From positions 5,855,874 to 5,919,873 of the forward strand of contig SDUX01000002.1 of NCBI GenBank assembly GCA_008729055.1: a stretch of 64,000 bases of DNA, given 5' to 3'. This stretch comes from Pyropia haitanensis (taxonomy: Eukaryota; Rhodophyta; Bangiophyceae; Bangiales; Bangiaceae). Made by a program: the position numbers and the translations under genes. The notes under the pieces were generated by a model. It did not search any database. It was not told the DNA's origin and was given only the letters and a program-made list of their open reading frames with translations. Shown here one piece after another: positions 10,536 through 20,760 of this stretch (positions are counted from its first letter, which is position 1; each line of letters opens with the position of its first letter).

Positions 10536-12337
10536 TCAGCGGCTGGTAGTCACGTTACAAGCCGCCTCGCGCAGCTTCTCCTCCAACATCAAAATGATGG
10601 ACAGCGGCGCCTGCGCCTCCTTTGCCGACCGGTACGCGCTGGCAATCGCCGCCAAATCCGCGGCGGTATGGTCAGCGCCGCCACCAACGCCGCCTGAATC
10701 GTGACGCTTGGGTGGGGGCGCCTCATAGTCGCCGCCGCCACCGCCACCCCCCACCGCCGCAGGGCGTTTGCCAAGGCCGCCAGAGCCACCCCCGCCGGAT
10801 GCGCGGAGGGTGGCCGTCGCCGCTGCCGTCGCGGCTGCCACGGCCGCCGCGTCCGTGTCGGCGGCGGGGTAGCCGGGCGCGGGCCCCGCCGGGCCAGCCG
10901 ACACGAGCGGCAACGACAGCGCGCCCACCCCGTTGCCTACCGACGATGGGGGCGGCGTGGGCGGCTGGTGGGGGACCGCCGCCGCGGCGCGCGCGGCGGT
11001 TGCGGCCGCATCCGCGGCACCGCCCTCGATGGCGTGCACCGCAGACGGCCACCCAGTGGTGAAGAGGGGGCCGCCCGTGGCGCCATCGTCGCCAGCCATC
11101 GGGTCGCCCGCGGCATGGGGCTCTGCCGACACCGCGCCAGCGCCGCCCCCACCAGGGTTGGGCGTCCCGTCAGAGGGGGGTGGCGCCCACGACGGAGGGT
11201 CCGACGGCCGCTTGGCGGAAGCCGCCACCGCAGAAGATTGGCGGCGCCCGACACGCGCATCCACACGAATGAGCGGCACCAGTGCGGGGTGGTCCTTGAT
11301 CAGCTCTAAGAAGTAGGCCAGCACCACGTCCCCAGGCGCGTACTCGTCCAGGCCTTTGGAGCTGTCCTCGCAGCCGCGCCACGCTTGGTAAGGGCCCCAG
11401 AAGCGACGAGCCAGCTGAGAACAAGAACAGCAAGTAGAAAGCAGCATCTAGGCAACCACCAGAGTCAACAGGGCACGGTCAGTCGACGCAAACAAAAAAC
11501 GACAAAAACAGCAAGCCAGAACTAGACATGACCCCCACACGCGTGCCTCCCGACACAACAAAACTCTGCCAGAGCACCCCCTCCAGGCCCCGTCAAGCAC
11601 GCCACTCCACAGGCGCCAGTCAATTCACCTACCCCGCCCTCACGGCTCGCCAACGTACCTCCACCCACTTGTGGCGCAGCTTGCCCGCCGCCCGCAGGAA
11701 CGGGTGCACCGCCGGGTTGAGCGGCAGCCGCGCGCAGTCGGCCGACTCGACAATCACGAGCTCGTTGCTGTTGAAAAGCGGCGCCACCAGCGACTGCCAC
11801 ACCCCATCGTCATCCCGGGAGTGGCGGCGGCTGCTGCTGCCGCCGCCGCCCGCAGCAGACCCTGCCGGCGGGGTGGTCGCCGCGCCCGCCGCCCCCACCT
11901 CCCCGCCCCTGCCGTGGGCAGCCGCCATCGACGCGGAGGCGGCGGTGGCGCCACCGGGGGTGGTGGCGGCGGTGCCTCCACCGCCCCCCGCCCCCGCGCC
12001 GCCCTCCCCCCCCCGTGCCGCCGTAAACGCGTCGACCACCTCCTCCAGCGCCATCACATGCAGCAGCCGCGCGTACTCGTGCTTGGCAAAACTGGGCGAG
12101 TAGGCCCGCACCTTGCGTCCCACCCCGCCGCCGCTGTCCGCCGCTGGGGTCCCCGCCGACGCGCCCGCCACACCCGCGGCGGCCGCCGAAAAGTCGTCAC
12201 CGCCAGCGGCCGCGGGCGGGCTCGCGTAGGGGAGCGGCTGCGGCTGCGGCTGGGCGGGGGCGCGCAGCTCGACGAGGGAGAGCGCGGGGAGCGCCGCGTC
12301 GTCAGCGTCGACACCCCCAGGGGCGGCGCCCGGCGCG

Positions 12338-12369
<32 letters not shown>

Positions 12370-12619
12370 CGCCGCGGCCACGCCCTCGGCGGCCCCCGAG
12401 TCCACCCCAAACTGCGCGCACCGCGCGAGCAGCACCGCCTTGGAGCCGTGGGTGGACAGGCCCGCCGCTTTGAGCGCCCGCCGCATAAACATCACCGTGC
12501 CCCGCCGGGGCGTGTGGTGGGCCGGGCTGGTTGTGGCGGCGGCGGCCGCCGCTGCCGCCGCCGCCGCCACCGCAGCCGGGTCGGGACCCATGGCAGGCGC
12601 GGCGGGAACGGCTACAGTG

Positions 12620-12660
<41 letters not shown>

Positions 12661-13194
12661 ACCACCGCCGCCGCCGCTGCCGCCGCCAGTGCCACCCGGC
12701 GCGCCATCTGGTGGCCCCGCCGCCACGACCATCGACGCGCCGTTGGCGTTGGCGGGGAGGATGTCGGCCGGCGGGCCGGCGGGCCGGCCGCCCGCGTCCG
12801 CGGCCGCCACCGCCTCGGCCGCCGCGTCCGCCTCTACGGAGGCCGCCGCGGCCGCCGCGGCGGCAGCAGCGGCAGCAGCGGCAGCAGCGTTGGCGGCGGC
12901 GCTCTCCGCGTGCCGCCCCGCATCCCCGCCCGCGGCGGCGGCGGCCGGCGGCGGCGGCGGCGGCGGGGCCGCCGCCGCCGCCGCGACGGGCACCCCAGAC
13001 GCGGCCGCCGCGGCCGCCTTGGCCGCCGCCACCACCACCGCCTCCTCCTCGTCTGCCGGCGGCGGCCGCGGGCCGGCCGCCGGTCGCGGGAGCAGCGACG
13101 GGAGTGGCCGCGACGACGCGGCCGACGGCGGCAGCAGCGACGACGACGGCGGCGCGCCCACCGGCACTGCCGCCACCACCGGCGCGTCGGCCAT
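10536..13194 (-). CDS. SAP-domain protein (2 exons)
   Basis: Exon 1 is 13194-11659 (512 codons, phase 0). Exon 2 is 11414-10536 (292 codons plus stop). The 244-nt intron has donor GTACGTTG and acceptor TTCTCAG, giving 804 residues. Residues about 228-265 form a SAP-type helix-turn-helix (MFMRRALKAAGLSTHGSKAV, then LLARCAQFGVD), a motif that binds scaffold DNA or RNA in nuclear proteins. Conserved-looking blocks follow: YSPSFAKHEYARLLHVMALE (about 362-382), LFNSNELVIVESADCARLPL (about 475), and across the splice junction HKWVE|LARRFWGPYQAW and EYAPGDVVLAYFLELIKDHP. The ends are poly-Ala/Gly linkers. The C-terminus has a KR-rich patch (PPPKRHD) and a short helix (ILMLEEKLREA). Function beyond nucleic-acid binding is not inferable. 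The start at MADAPVVAA is the first ATG after a GC-rich leader. Confidence 0.6.
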
Positions 13195-14878
13195 GCAGGG
13201 ACGGCGGCGGTCGGGGGGGGGGGGGGGGGCGCGGGTAGCCGAGTTGTGGTGGGAGGGGGGGGGGGTTGGGACGGGCGCGGACCGTCACGCGGCACTCGCG
13301 CGCGCGCGGTGGGCCGCCGCCGGGAGGTGACGGTCACGCCCCGGGCGCGCGCGAGGCGGGGTGCGTCGGAGGTGACGGTCACAACGGCGGGCACCAATCG
13401 CCGCCGCACACGCCGTGGTGGGGGGGCGGGGCGGGGGGTTGGACGGGCGGGCGAGGCGCGCGTGCACCCGCCGCGGGCGAGCCGGCCACCCCGTCGGCGC
13501 GCGCGCCTTCGCGGACTTTTTTTGGTGGCGAGGCAGGATGCCCGCCGTCACAAACGAGGTCGCCTGTCGGTCGCGGGCAGAAGGGTGGTGGCGGCGAGTG
13601 GCGGCACCTGTCGAATGGACCAGAGGTGGCGCCTCTGTTGTGGGGTGGATCTGTTGAATTGAGCTGCACCCAAAACAGGGTGGCCCGCGCGAGTGACCAG
13701 TGATGAAACAGATTTGTGGCGGGAGGCCTGCCTTGATTGGCTGATGCCAAGTCTGAAAGGGTGCCGAGGAGGACCACTGTCAGACCAAGACAGTGCAACC
13801 AGTGATGGGTCATTCGGTTTCATCCTCGCAAGAACGTAATTTGATGAAGTAAACACAGTGTAACAAAATATGTGTGGACACGCAAAGCAGAAGAGCAAGA
13901 CAGAAGAGCAACACAGAAGAGCAGGGAATAACCACGTCTTGATGCGGTTATTGCGACTGGCGGGGGATAGACGCGCAACGGCCCTTTCATAGGGGCGGGA
14001 CCAGCACGCCACCTTTCCGGGTACCACCGGCTGGCGCCACCGTTGCAGAAGCCGCTCTGGCGTCACCGTCGCCCTCCACTGCGGCGGGCGTCAACGGGCG
14101 TCGCCACCGGGCGGTGCTGCGGGTGGGGCACCACCGCGCACACCACATGGCCGCTCTTATTTGCTGCAGGGGGAGCGGCAATCGTCGCCGCGGCGGGCAG
14201 GAAAGTACAGCTGGGACACTCTGACGCAGAGTGACAGCATCAATAGGGTGGCGGCGCCTCCCATGGCGCGGTGAAAGAATTACCATTGCCGACCGACACT
14301 GCGTACCCGCGATGACCCTGGCAATAGCGGTCCTCTTCTCTCCCGTCGTCAAACATGGGGTACAAGTCGGACAAATGGGGCGCTTGAACGGCTTTTCAGC
14401 GGAGCTTGCCATCGTGGTAGGCTGAACAGTGGAGGATCACAACAGCCTCGGATGGAACATGTAGGGTGGCTGCAGAGCAAGCAATCAGATTGACCTGAAT
14501 GCGATCGATCCCTGGACCTTCGGACGCGGATGCGTCAGCACTGGTGTACGAGACACCTCTGGCCGCTGCGGAGTCTGCCAGGGGGGCGAGCAAGCGTGGC
14601 GAGAGCGGCCCTCCCACGCTGACACGCGGCCACCGCCACCCCGCCCAGCCAAACCCGAGTTTCGGCTGGCACGGCGGCGGCGGCAGGCACTTCCCTTCAT
14701 CGATATGCGCAGCGCGGGTCGCCACAGCAGCAACAGCAGCCCCCGCCATGGCAACAGAAGCGGGTCGGTTGGATGTCACCGCAGTGTCGACGACGGAACG
14801 AGCGCGTTAGTCACAGGCCCCGCCGTGCGCACCACCAGCCCAGCTATTCTTTCTCTTCGGCTTCTTTTTGGGGGGTGG
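13195..14878. other. Intergenic; includes 13-bp tandem repeat
   Basis: Upstream of the SAP gene and downstream of the bZIP-like gene. 13680-13990 is less GC-rich and holds a 13-bp repeat. Two minus-strand open frames (13987-14412 and 14396-14779) contain non-repetitive peptide such as KPFKRPICPTCTPCLTTGEK. They carry no recognisable domain and were not called as genes. Confidence 0.4.
13888..13924. repeat. 13-bp tandem repeat, 3 copies
   Basis: Three copies of cagaagagcaaga-type units begin at 13888, 13901 and 13914 (period 13), in an AT-richer non-coding patch. Confidence 0.8.
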
Positions 14879-16372
14879 TCACCCGCCGCTCGACAGCGGG
14901 AACCGCCGCGCCGCGTCGGCCTCGCCGCCGCCGGCCAGCGCCCCATCGCCGTCCGCCTGTGGCAACGACGGAGGCCCGCCGCCGCCCTCTCCTGCCGCCC
15001 AGTGCGGGAGGGGTCCATCCTCCGCGCCCGGGTGCCGCGCACCGACCGCCGCCGCCTCTACCGGTGGCGGCGCCGGCGCCGACGCCGCGTCCCCGACGCT
15101 GCTGCCCCCACTGCAGCTGCCACCGCCGCCGCCACCGCTGCTGGTGCCGCCGCCCGGCCCACCCGCCCCCGCCGCGGTCGCTGACGACGACGCCGCTGCC
15201 GCCGACGCTGACGCCGCCGCTGCCGCTGCCGCCGCGGCCTCGGCCACCATAGCGAGCCGCCGCAGTCGCCGCCGCTCGTTGCTCCGCGCCGCCGACACGC
15301 GGTTGCGCTGCCGCCGGCGGGCGGCGGACGAGTCGGGGTCGGTTGCGTCGAGGGCGCCCGGCTTGCGCCGCGTCCGTGGCGCCGCCGATGCCGCCGCCGC
15401 CGCGGTCGCCGCCGCGGTCGCCGCCGCCGTCGGCGGGAACAACGGCCGCTGCGACGGTGGGGGGAACGGGTGGGTCATCCGAAGCTGGGACGACGGCGGC
15501 GGAAGCGCCGTCAGCGCCGCCGACGCCCAGGGCGACGGGCACCACAGCCGCTCTACAGCGGGAGGCGGCCGCCACCCGCCGGGCGTCGGTGGCGGGGCGG
15601 CAAGCGGCTGCGCATCCGCGGGTGGCCACGCTCCCCCCTCCCCCCCCGACTCCGTTTCCGGCGGTTCCGCCGGTGTTGGCACCACCGCCGCCGCGGCGCC
15701 CGCCGCCGCCGCCCACCCCGGTCGTTCCACCCTCGACGCGGCGGTGATGCGGAGTCGGCCCTCAAAGTCGAGCACCATCGAGTCGAGCGTCGGCGTCGGC
15801 GTCTGCTGCCACTGCGCCTCGACTTTGCCCATCTGGGCCCCCCCCGACGTGGCCGTCACGCCATGGTACGCCCACCCCGTCCCGCCCGCCAGGTCCGTCG
15901 ACGTGCACAAGCGGATGAGGCGCGAGTGGAAGCCGCTAAAGTCCACGGGGCTAATCGGCCCGCCGCCGGCCGCCGCGCGGCGGTCGCCCCAACGCGCCAC
16001 GAGCGGCCCGCCCAGCCGCGCCGCCACCGCCGCGGCTTCCGCCTCCACCTGCGCCGCGGCCGAATCCATCTGGCCCGCCAACATGTCCATCTGCCGCTGC
16101 ACGACGACCGCGTCGTTGGTCAGCGCGGGGTGATCAAAGCGGAGGATGGCGCGGCGGATGCGGCGGTGGCCGACGGCGGTCGGGTCGATCCAGAGGGCGT
16201 AGCCGGAGAGCTCGCCGCTGCCGTCGGGGGTGGGGCCCACCGCGATGACCGTGCCCGCCGACCCTACGGCGGAAATAATCGGGATATCCAGCATTTCTAA
16301 CCCGGATATCACGGAAATTGATTGATATCCCGTTTTTTCTGACCCGGTCGGGCGCCGTCTGGGGATCATCAA
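14879..16372 (-). CDS. bZIP-like protein whose 5' end lies in repeat DNA
   Basis: A 497-codon frame. Residues about 34-90 form a compact, non-repetitive segment (GTVIAVGPTPDGSGELSGYA, then ALWIDPTAVGHRRI), followed by a coiled stretch (DMLAGQMDSAAAQVEAEA). A conserved-looking domain follows (FSGFHSRLIRLCTSTDL, GTGWAYHGVTATSG, DSMVLDFEGRLRIT). The basic region is at about 353-374: RRRQRNRVSAARSNERRR. The bZIP N-x7-R signature is altered to N-x7-N, and no Leu heptads follow, only an Ala-rich segment. The likely role is nuclear DNA binding. The first ~33 residues come from the gatatcc repeat that also marks the neighbouring mobile element. The native 5' exon may therefore be displaced, spliced upstream or lost, and the start is doubtful. 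Confidence 0.5.
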   Translation of the reverse strand: MMIPRRRPTGSEKTGYQSISVISGLEMLDIPIISAVGSAGTVIAVGPTPDGSGELSGYALWIDPTAVGHRRIRRAILRFDHPALTNDAVVVQRQMDMLAGQMDSAAAQVEAEAAAVAARLGGPLVARWGDRRAAAGGGPISPVDFSGFHSRLIRLCTSTDLAGGTGWAYHGVTATSGGAQMGKVEAQWQQTPTPTLDSMVLDFEGRLRITAASRVERPGWAAAAGAAAAVVPTPAEPPETESGGEGGAWPPADAQPLAAPPPTPGGWRPPPAVERLWCPSPWASAALTALPPPSSQLRMTHPFPPPSQRPLFPPTAAATAAATAAAAASAAPRTRRKPGALDATDPDSSAARRRQRNRVSAARSNERRRLRRLAMVAEAAAAAAAAASASAAAASSSATAAGAGGPGGGTSSGGGGGGSCSGGSSVGDAASAPAPPPVEAAAVGARHPGAEDGPLPHWAAGEGGGGPPSLPQADGDGALAGGGEADAARRFPLSSGG

Positions 16373-16409
16373 ACCCGGAGATCACGGAAATTGATGGATA
16401 TCCCGTTTA
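16301..16409. repeat. Subterminal direct repeat, period 73
   Basis: Copy 1 (16301-16336) and copy 2 (16374-16409) share cccggatatcacggaaattg, then at-gatatcccgttt, with only three differences. A related inverted version lies at 23003-23062. Such short clustered repeats are typical of CACTA subterminal regions. Confidence 0.7.
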
Positions 16410-16660
16410 TTTGGATCTCATCGGGCCCGCTCACTGGTTGAGAGGCTGTCTTCTGGACGCTTCTGGGCGTCACCAGCATGTTCCAGTCGCGACACGAGTG
16501 TTCTGGAAGAGTCACGCGCCCTCTGTGAAAGTTCCAGAGTGAGACCTACACGGCTCCCGATGATTCTGGTTTGGCCTTTCAAAGGGAGCCGAGTGGCTGG
16601 GACTGAGAACGCAGAGGGGCTCTGAGTGCGCTGGGGGAGGGGGGGGGGGGGGGCAGACTC

Positions 16661-16668
16661 TATAAAAG
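16661..16668 (+). promoter_or_regulatory. TATA box of the transposase gene
   Basis: tataaaag lies 71 bp before the transposase ATG (16739), just after a G-run. Position and sequence fit a core promoter and support the chosen start. Confidence 0.6.
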
Positions 16669-16738
16669 CGTCGCGACATGTTCCCGGCTGTGACGCCGCA
16701 GGTCCCTCCGACGTGCACTGCGTGCTGGACAAGCCACG

Positions 16739-19597
16739 ATGCCAGGACAAGCAGAAGACGCGAGTCGCCAGTGCCACTGCGTCAGATGTGGCGGGCGGGC
16801 CGTGCACAGGTCCACCTGGTTCCGCCACAACCCCCACAAGCGGAGCAGATTGGCCGATCCCGATGACAGTGGTACATCTATTGGGAGGATTCCTCACGCT
16901 CCAGGCCAATCAGCCGTGCAAGCGTCGCCGCCCAACTATTTATCTCCGGAAGAGGCTAGCATGACCCCTCCCGAATCGAGTGGGTCAACGAGCTCTGACG
17001 ATAGTGACCAGGTTGGACCAATTTACGAGTCACAGGCTACTTTGGATGTGTCTGACCCAGAACAAGGTGGCCTGGAGATTCCAAGAGGACAAGCAGTTGA
17101 CGATCCTGTGTCGACCCCTGCCTATCAGGAAAACGTGGCAGCCAATGGCGTGCGTGTACCAGTAGAGACCTTTGTAGCAAGCATACAAGATGTTGTCTTC
17201 TACACTTACAAAGTTCAATTTGGTCTAACCAAGGAGGCTACGGCGGTCATGCTTCGACAGCGCCGACACGACCTTGTCAGTCGCACTCCAGAGGCGCTCG
17301 ACCAGCTCGTGAACAGCCTGGTTGAGCTTCACACCACCAAGGTCGATGCATGTCCAGCGGGCTGCCAAGCTTACGCAGGGACTAAGGAGGCCGATTCAGA
17401 GTGCCAAGTGTGTGGGGCGCCTAGGCGGACGAGTGCTGGCGCCCCTATTAAGCAAGTCACATATTGGTCGCTTATCCCTTGGCTCACAGCGATGGTGGTC
17501 GATCCTGTACTTGGCAGCGAGATGCTGACGACTATGAAAAGCGCGCGAGAAGCCGCCACCAAGCCCATTGACCAGATTAGGGATTGGTACGATGGGTCTT
17601 CGTTTCGTAAGCTGGTCGCTGACGGCTACTTCACGGCTGACACCGACATCGCGCTGAGCCTATCCACCGATGGCTTCGAGGCTTTTAGGCAACAAGGGTT
17701 CGACACTTGGCCAATCGTCGTCACGGTCTTAAACCTGGAGCCAAGTCGGCGGTCGCGGGTCGTATCCCAGCTGATCTTGTGCGTTACGCCGGGACCAGGC
17801 CAGCCGGCGGACTTGGAATCGTTTTTCCATCCCGTCATAGCTGAGCTAAATCAACTTTCGCAAGGAATTTCTGGCGTGAAGGTAGCTGGCCTTGATGAGA
17901 CCGTCACGCTGAGAGCCTACCTTCTGCAGGTCACGTCAGATATGCCGGCAGGAGACAAAGTGCTCAATATGACGGGCAACGGCGGGCGCACGCCTGGTCG
18001 GCTACGAAACTTTCAAGGCGTCTACTCAGGTACCAGGTACTACTATCCGCCTAAGCATCCTCACACCGGACAGCCGCTATTTTCGATCGGCCAACCATCG
18101 CAAGATCGGCGGTCTACCTCTGGCTTTGCCGCAAATGTCAACCAAGTAGACCGTCTTCGCAGCGAGCCTGGTCCAAGAAGCGCCGTCGAAGAACTGGTCA
18201 AGAATTGTGGCATCAAAGGTCACTCCCTATTGAGCTGCCCCAGTACAGAAGACGAAGAACGATACCCACACCTCAAGTATTTGCGGTCATTAGGTCCGTC
18301 ATTGGTGCCATACGATACAATGCACCTCATCTTATCGAATGTTGTCCCAAGGCTGTGGGACTTGTTTGCAGGGCGATGGACTGTGCCCGGTGGCAGCACA
18401 GAAGAGTACGCGCTGACACAAGCCCACGCCGCATTGATCGGTCGTGAAATTCGGGGTGCTCGCGCAACGGTTCCCAGAGCACAGGCTCGAGCTCTTCGAG
18501 ACGTCAACCTTCACCACAAGTCGTACAAAGCTGTGGACTGGATGTACTTCATCTTGAGCACAGCACAGCCAACCTTGGCGGGGCGACTTCCTGACGCGTA
18601 CTTCAACATGGTTATGTGTTTAAGTTTGGCGTGCCGACTTCTATTCCGACCAACACCGTTAAGCCGAAGCGACGTGTCGTCGATTAGAACCAACCTACGG
18701 GACTTCTGTACCACATTTTACGACAAGGTCTACCGGCATCAACCAGATCGACTCAGCCTGTGCCGCCTACCTATAGCGATTTTGCTAGACGTAGTTCCGA
18801 ACCTCATGTCGTGTGGTCCCGCCTGGGTGTGGTGGCAATTCCCCACTGAGCGAGCGATCGGGACCCTGTCATCGCTGATTCGGTCAAGAAGTCGTCCCCA
18901 TATGGCTCTGACGAACGCGATAACGAGAAAGTATGAAGCTGAACTCTTAACGGCGTTTGGTGAGACAAACTGTCCAAGTCAATGGGCGTTCGCTACTGGC
19001 ACCCCAGCTAGTGCAGGTCTTGCCAAGGGCAGCTACGCCTTTCCGTCGAATGACGATATTCAAGTCATGTTGTTGCCTCCAAGTCTTGCTCCAGAGGAAC
19101 TGTCTGATACGGAATTGGAGCACATGAAGGCTGCCTTGCGTCTGGAAGACGTTCGCGAATTACCAGATGTCATCCTGGCCAAGAAGTACTTCCGTGCCGA
19201 ACTGGGCAGTGGCGTCGTCGCGGGGTCAGCGCGGCTTCGATCGGAGGCGAGACGACGGAATTGGCTCCTCGCAATTGACTCGGAAGATAGGCGGCAAGCG
19301 CGCAACGGGGCTGTGGAGGTCTTCCGTCGGACGAGCTACGGCGAGGCATTGCACTACGCTGTGGTGCTGATGGACCAGCCCATGGTATTCGCATACATTG
19401 AGTGTGTCAAGTCGTCGGCTGACCGAAGCGGCAAGTATGGGTTTGCGGAAAAGTTTCGGGAGATGGAGTGCTTCTCGTCACTAGGGGGTTCACGCAAGTA
19501 TGTTCCTCTACTCGCAGTGAGTTCACCAGTAGGGACGCTGTTTAGAGAGGGTAGGCACTTCGTCTTGTTTTCTCGACAGCCCTTTAGCAATTTGTGA
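16739..19597 (+). CDS. CACTA/EnSpm-type (Tnp2-like) transposase
   Basis: A 952-residue uninterrupted frame encodes a DNA transposase that would cut and reinsert its element. The N-terminal zinc-type motif uses C12, C14, C17 and H30 (CHCVRCGG...STWFRH), as in fungal and plant Tnp2-class proteins. A second Cys cluster is C205, C209, C222, C225 (CPAGC ... CQVCG). Candidate catalytic acidic residues are D311 (LSLSTDGFEAF), D526 (VPYDTMHLIL) and E704 (WWQFPTERAIGTL), spaced as in the CMC superfamily. The C-terminal part (residues ~560-950) has ordinary globular composition. GC is far lower than in the host genes. The intact frame and the upstream TATA box suggest a recent, possibly active copy. 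The family call is firm. Activity is inference. Confidence 0.85.
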   Translation: MPGQAEDASRQCHCVRCGGRAVHRSTWFRHNPHKRSRLADPDDSGTSIGRIPHAPGQSAVQASPPNYLSPEEASMTPPESSGSTSSDDSDQVGPIYESQATLDVSDPEQGGLEIPRGQAVDDPVSTPAYQENVAANGVRVPVETFVASIQDVVFYTYKVQFGLTKEATAVMLRQRRHDLVSRTPEALDQLVNSLVELHTTKVDACPAGCQAYAGTKEADSECQVCGAPRRTSAGAPIKQVTYWSLIPWLTAMVVDPVLGSEMLTTMKSAREAATKPIDQIRDWYDGSSFRKLVADGYFTADTDIALSLSTDGFEAFRQQGFDTWPIVVTVLNLEPSRRSRVVSQLILCVTPGPGQPADLESFFHPVIAELNQLSQGISGVKVAGLDETVTLRAYLLQVTSDMPAGDKVLNMTGNGGRTPGRLRNFQGVYSGTRYYYPPKHPHTGQPLFSIGQPSQDRRSTSGFAANVNQVDRLRSEPGPRSAVEELVKNCGIKGHSLLSCPSTEDEERYPHLKYLRSLGPSLVPYDTMHLILSNVVPRLWDLFAGRWTVPGGSTEEYALTQAHAALIGREIRGARATVPRAQARALRDVNLHHKSYKAVDWMYFILSTAQPTLAGRLPDAYFNMVMCLSLACRLLFRPTPLSRSDVSSIRTNLRDFCTTFYDKVYRHQPDRLSLCRLPIAILLDVVPNLMSCGPAWVWWQFPTERAIGTLSSLIRSRSRPHMALTNAITRKYEAELLTAFGETNCPSQWAFATGTPASAGLAKGSYAFPSNDDIQVMLLPPSLAPEELSDTELEHMKAALRLEDVRELPDVILAKKYFRAELGSGVVAGSARLRSEARRRNWLLAIDSEDRRQARNGAVEVFRRTSYGEALHYAVVLMDQPMVFAYIECVKSSADRSGKYGFAEKFREMECFSSLGGSRKYVPLLAVSSPVGTLFREGRHFVLFSRQPFSNL

Positions 19598-19836
19598 GGG
19601 CCTGAGAGCGAATTTTATGGCGCGTTTCCTAAAAATGAGACCTTCCCACCGCCCACGCGGCGACCCCCGCCACTTTTGCCGCCGCCGCGCCCGCGGTAGC
19701 CGCCTCTGCCGCCGCCGTCTTCGCCGCCGCAACCTGTGCCGTCGCCGCTGCCGCCGCCGCCGCAAACGCGGCGGCGGTGGCCACCCCCACTCCGACGCCC
19801 CCCCCCTCCCGCCCACGTCCCGCCCCCGCCGCCCAC

Positions 19837-20760
19837 ATGCCCCCCCCGCCCCCCTTCACACCCCCCCGTCACCGCCCTCCCCCAACGGGCGCCATGCGTC
19901 CTCCCCGATCTCCCACTTTGTCGCTGTCTGGAAGCCCTCCCCCCCTCCCTCCACGCGGGGGCCCACCCCCCACCTTCCCCACCGCCACCTTCCTCACGGC
20001 GCTTGCGCCCCTCTCGCGGGCCCTCCCGCATCGGTCCGCGCAGCTGGCCACCGTCCTGGCCTCCTTCCGCCTGTCGGCGGCGACGACCACATCCCCCCTC
20101 CTCCTCGTGGGGGGTCCCGCCACAGGCAAGGCCTGTGCCCTGTCGGCGGTGGCGGGGTGCGCTGCGATGGCCCGCACCCGCCTGGTGAGTGTGGACGCGG
20201 TGCCGGCAGGGACACCGGCGGCGCTGTATGGGGCGGTCCTGTCGGGGATGGCGTGGCGGGACCCCTCACCCGTGGGGGAGGGGTTCCTTGGTGGGGGGGG
20301 ATTTGTGCGGGCGGTGGGGGCGCTGCTGGGGCGGCCCGAGCTGGGGGCTGTGCCGCCGGGGGTGGAGGCGGGCGTGTTTGGGGGGGGGTGGGAGGGGGGA
20401 GGGGGGTGGGCTGCGCCCCACCCTCAACGCGCACGGGAAGCGGAGGCGGAGCGGGGGGCGGGACGCCACGGCTGCTACCGTCTTGTCTGCCGCCGCCGCC
20501 GCTGCCGACGGGGGCGACCTCCCCCCCCTGCGCCGAACGCCTCCGCCGTGGTGGCCAGCACCCGCCCAGGGTGCTGGCCACGCTGTCCCGGCTCCGCGCC
20601 ACCGTCAATGGCCACCGCCCCCTGACCGTCGTCTTCCTGTCGGATGTTGGGTGAATGGGGGCGGGGAGGCCCCGCTGCCGGGGGTGCTCGCCATGACCAC
20701 GGTGTTTTTTCCAACCTACATGCAGGCGCAGGCCGGCCCCATCCTGTGGGGAGTGGGAGT
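19837..20760 (+). pseudogene. ORC5-like fragment, broken
   Basis: Plus-strand pieces match the order of origin recognition complex subunit 5. First comes RSAQLATVLASFRLSA, then the Walker A loop LLLVGGPATGKACALSA (about 20098-20145), then LVSVDAVPAG and FVRAVGALLG. In another frame follow CAERLRRGG and VLATLSRLRATVNGHRPLTV-VFLSDV (about 20525-20648). After a further one-base frame change comes MTTVFFPTYMQAQ (about 20692-20730), and then the similarity stops. The Walker B aspartate region reads SPPC, so the ATPase site is incomplete. Two frame changes with no room for normal introns at the second, and loss of the C-terminal third, mark it as a pseudogene or captured gene piece. Start codons at 19837 or 19894 are possible. 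It sits just behind the transposase. Confidence 0.55.
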
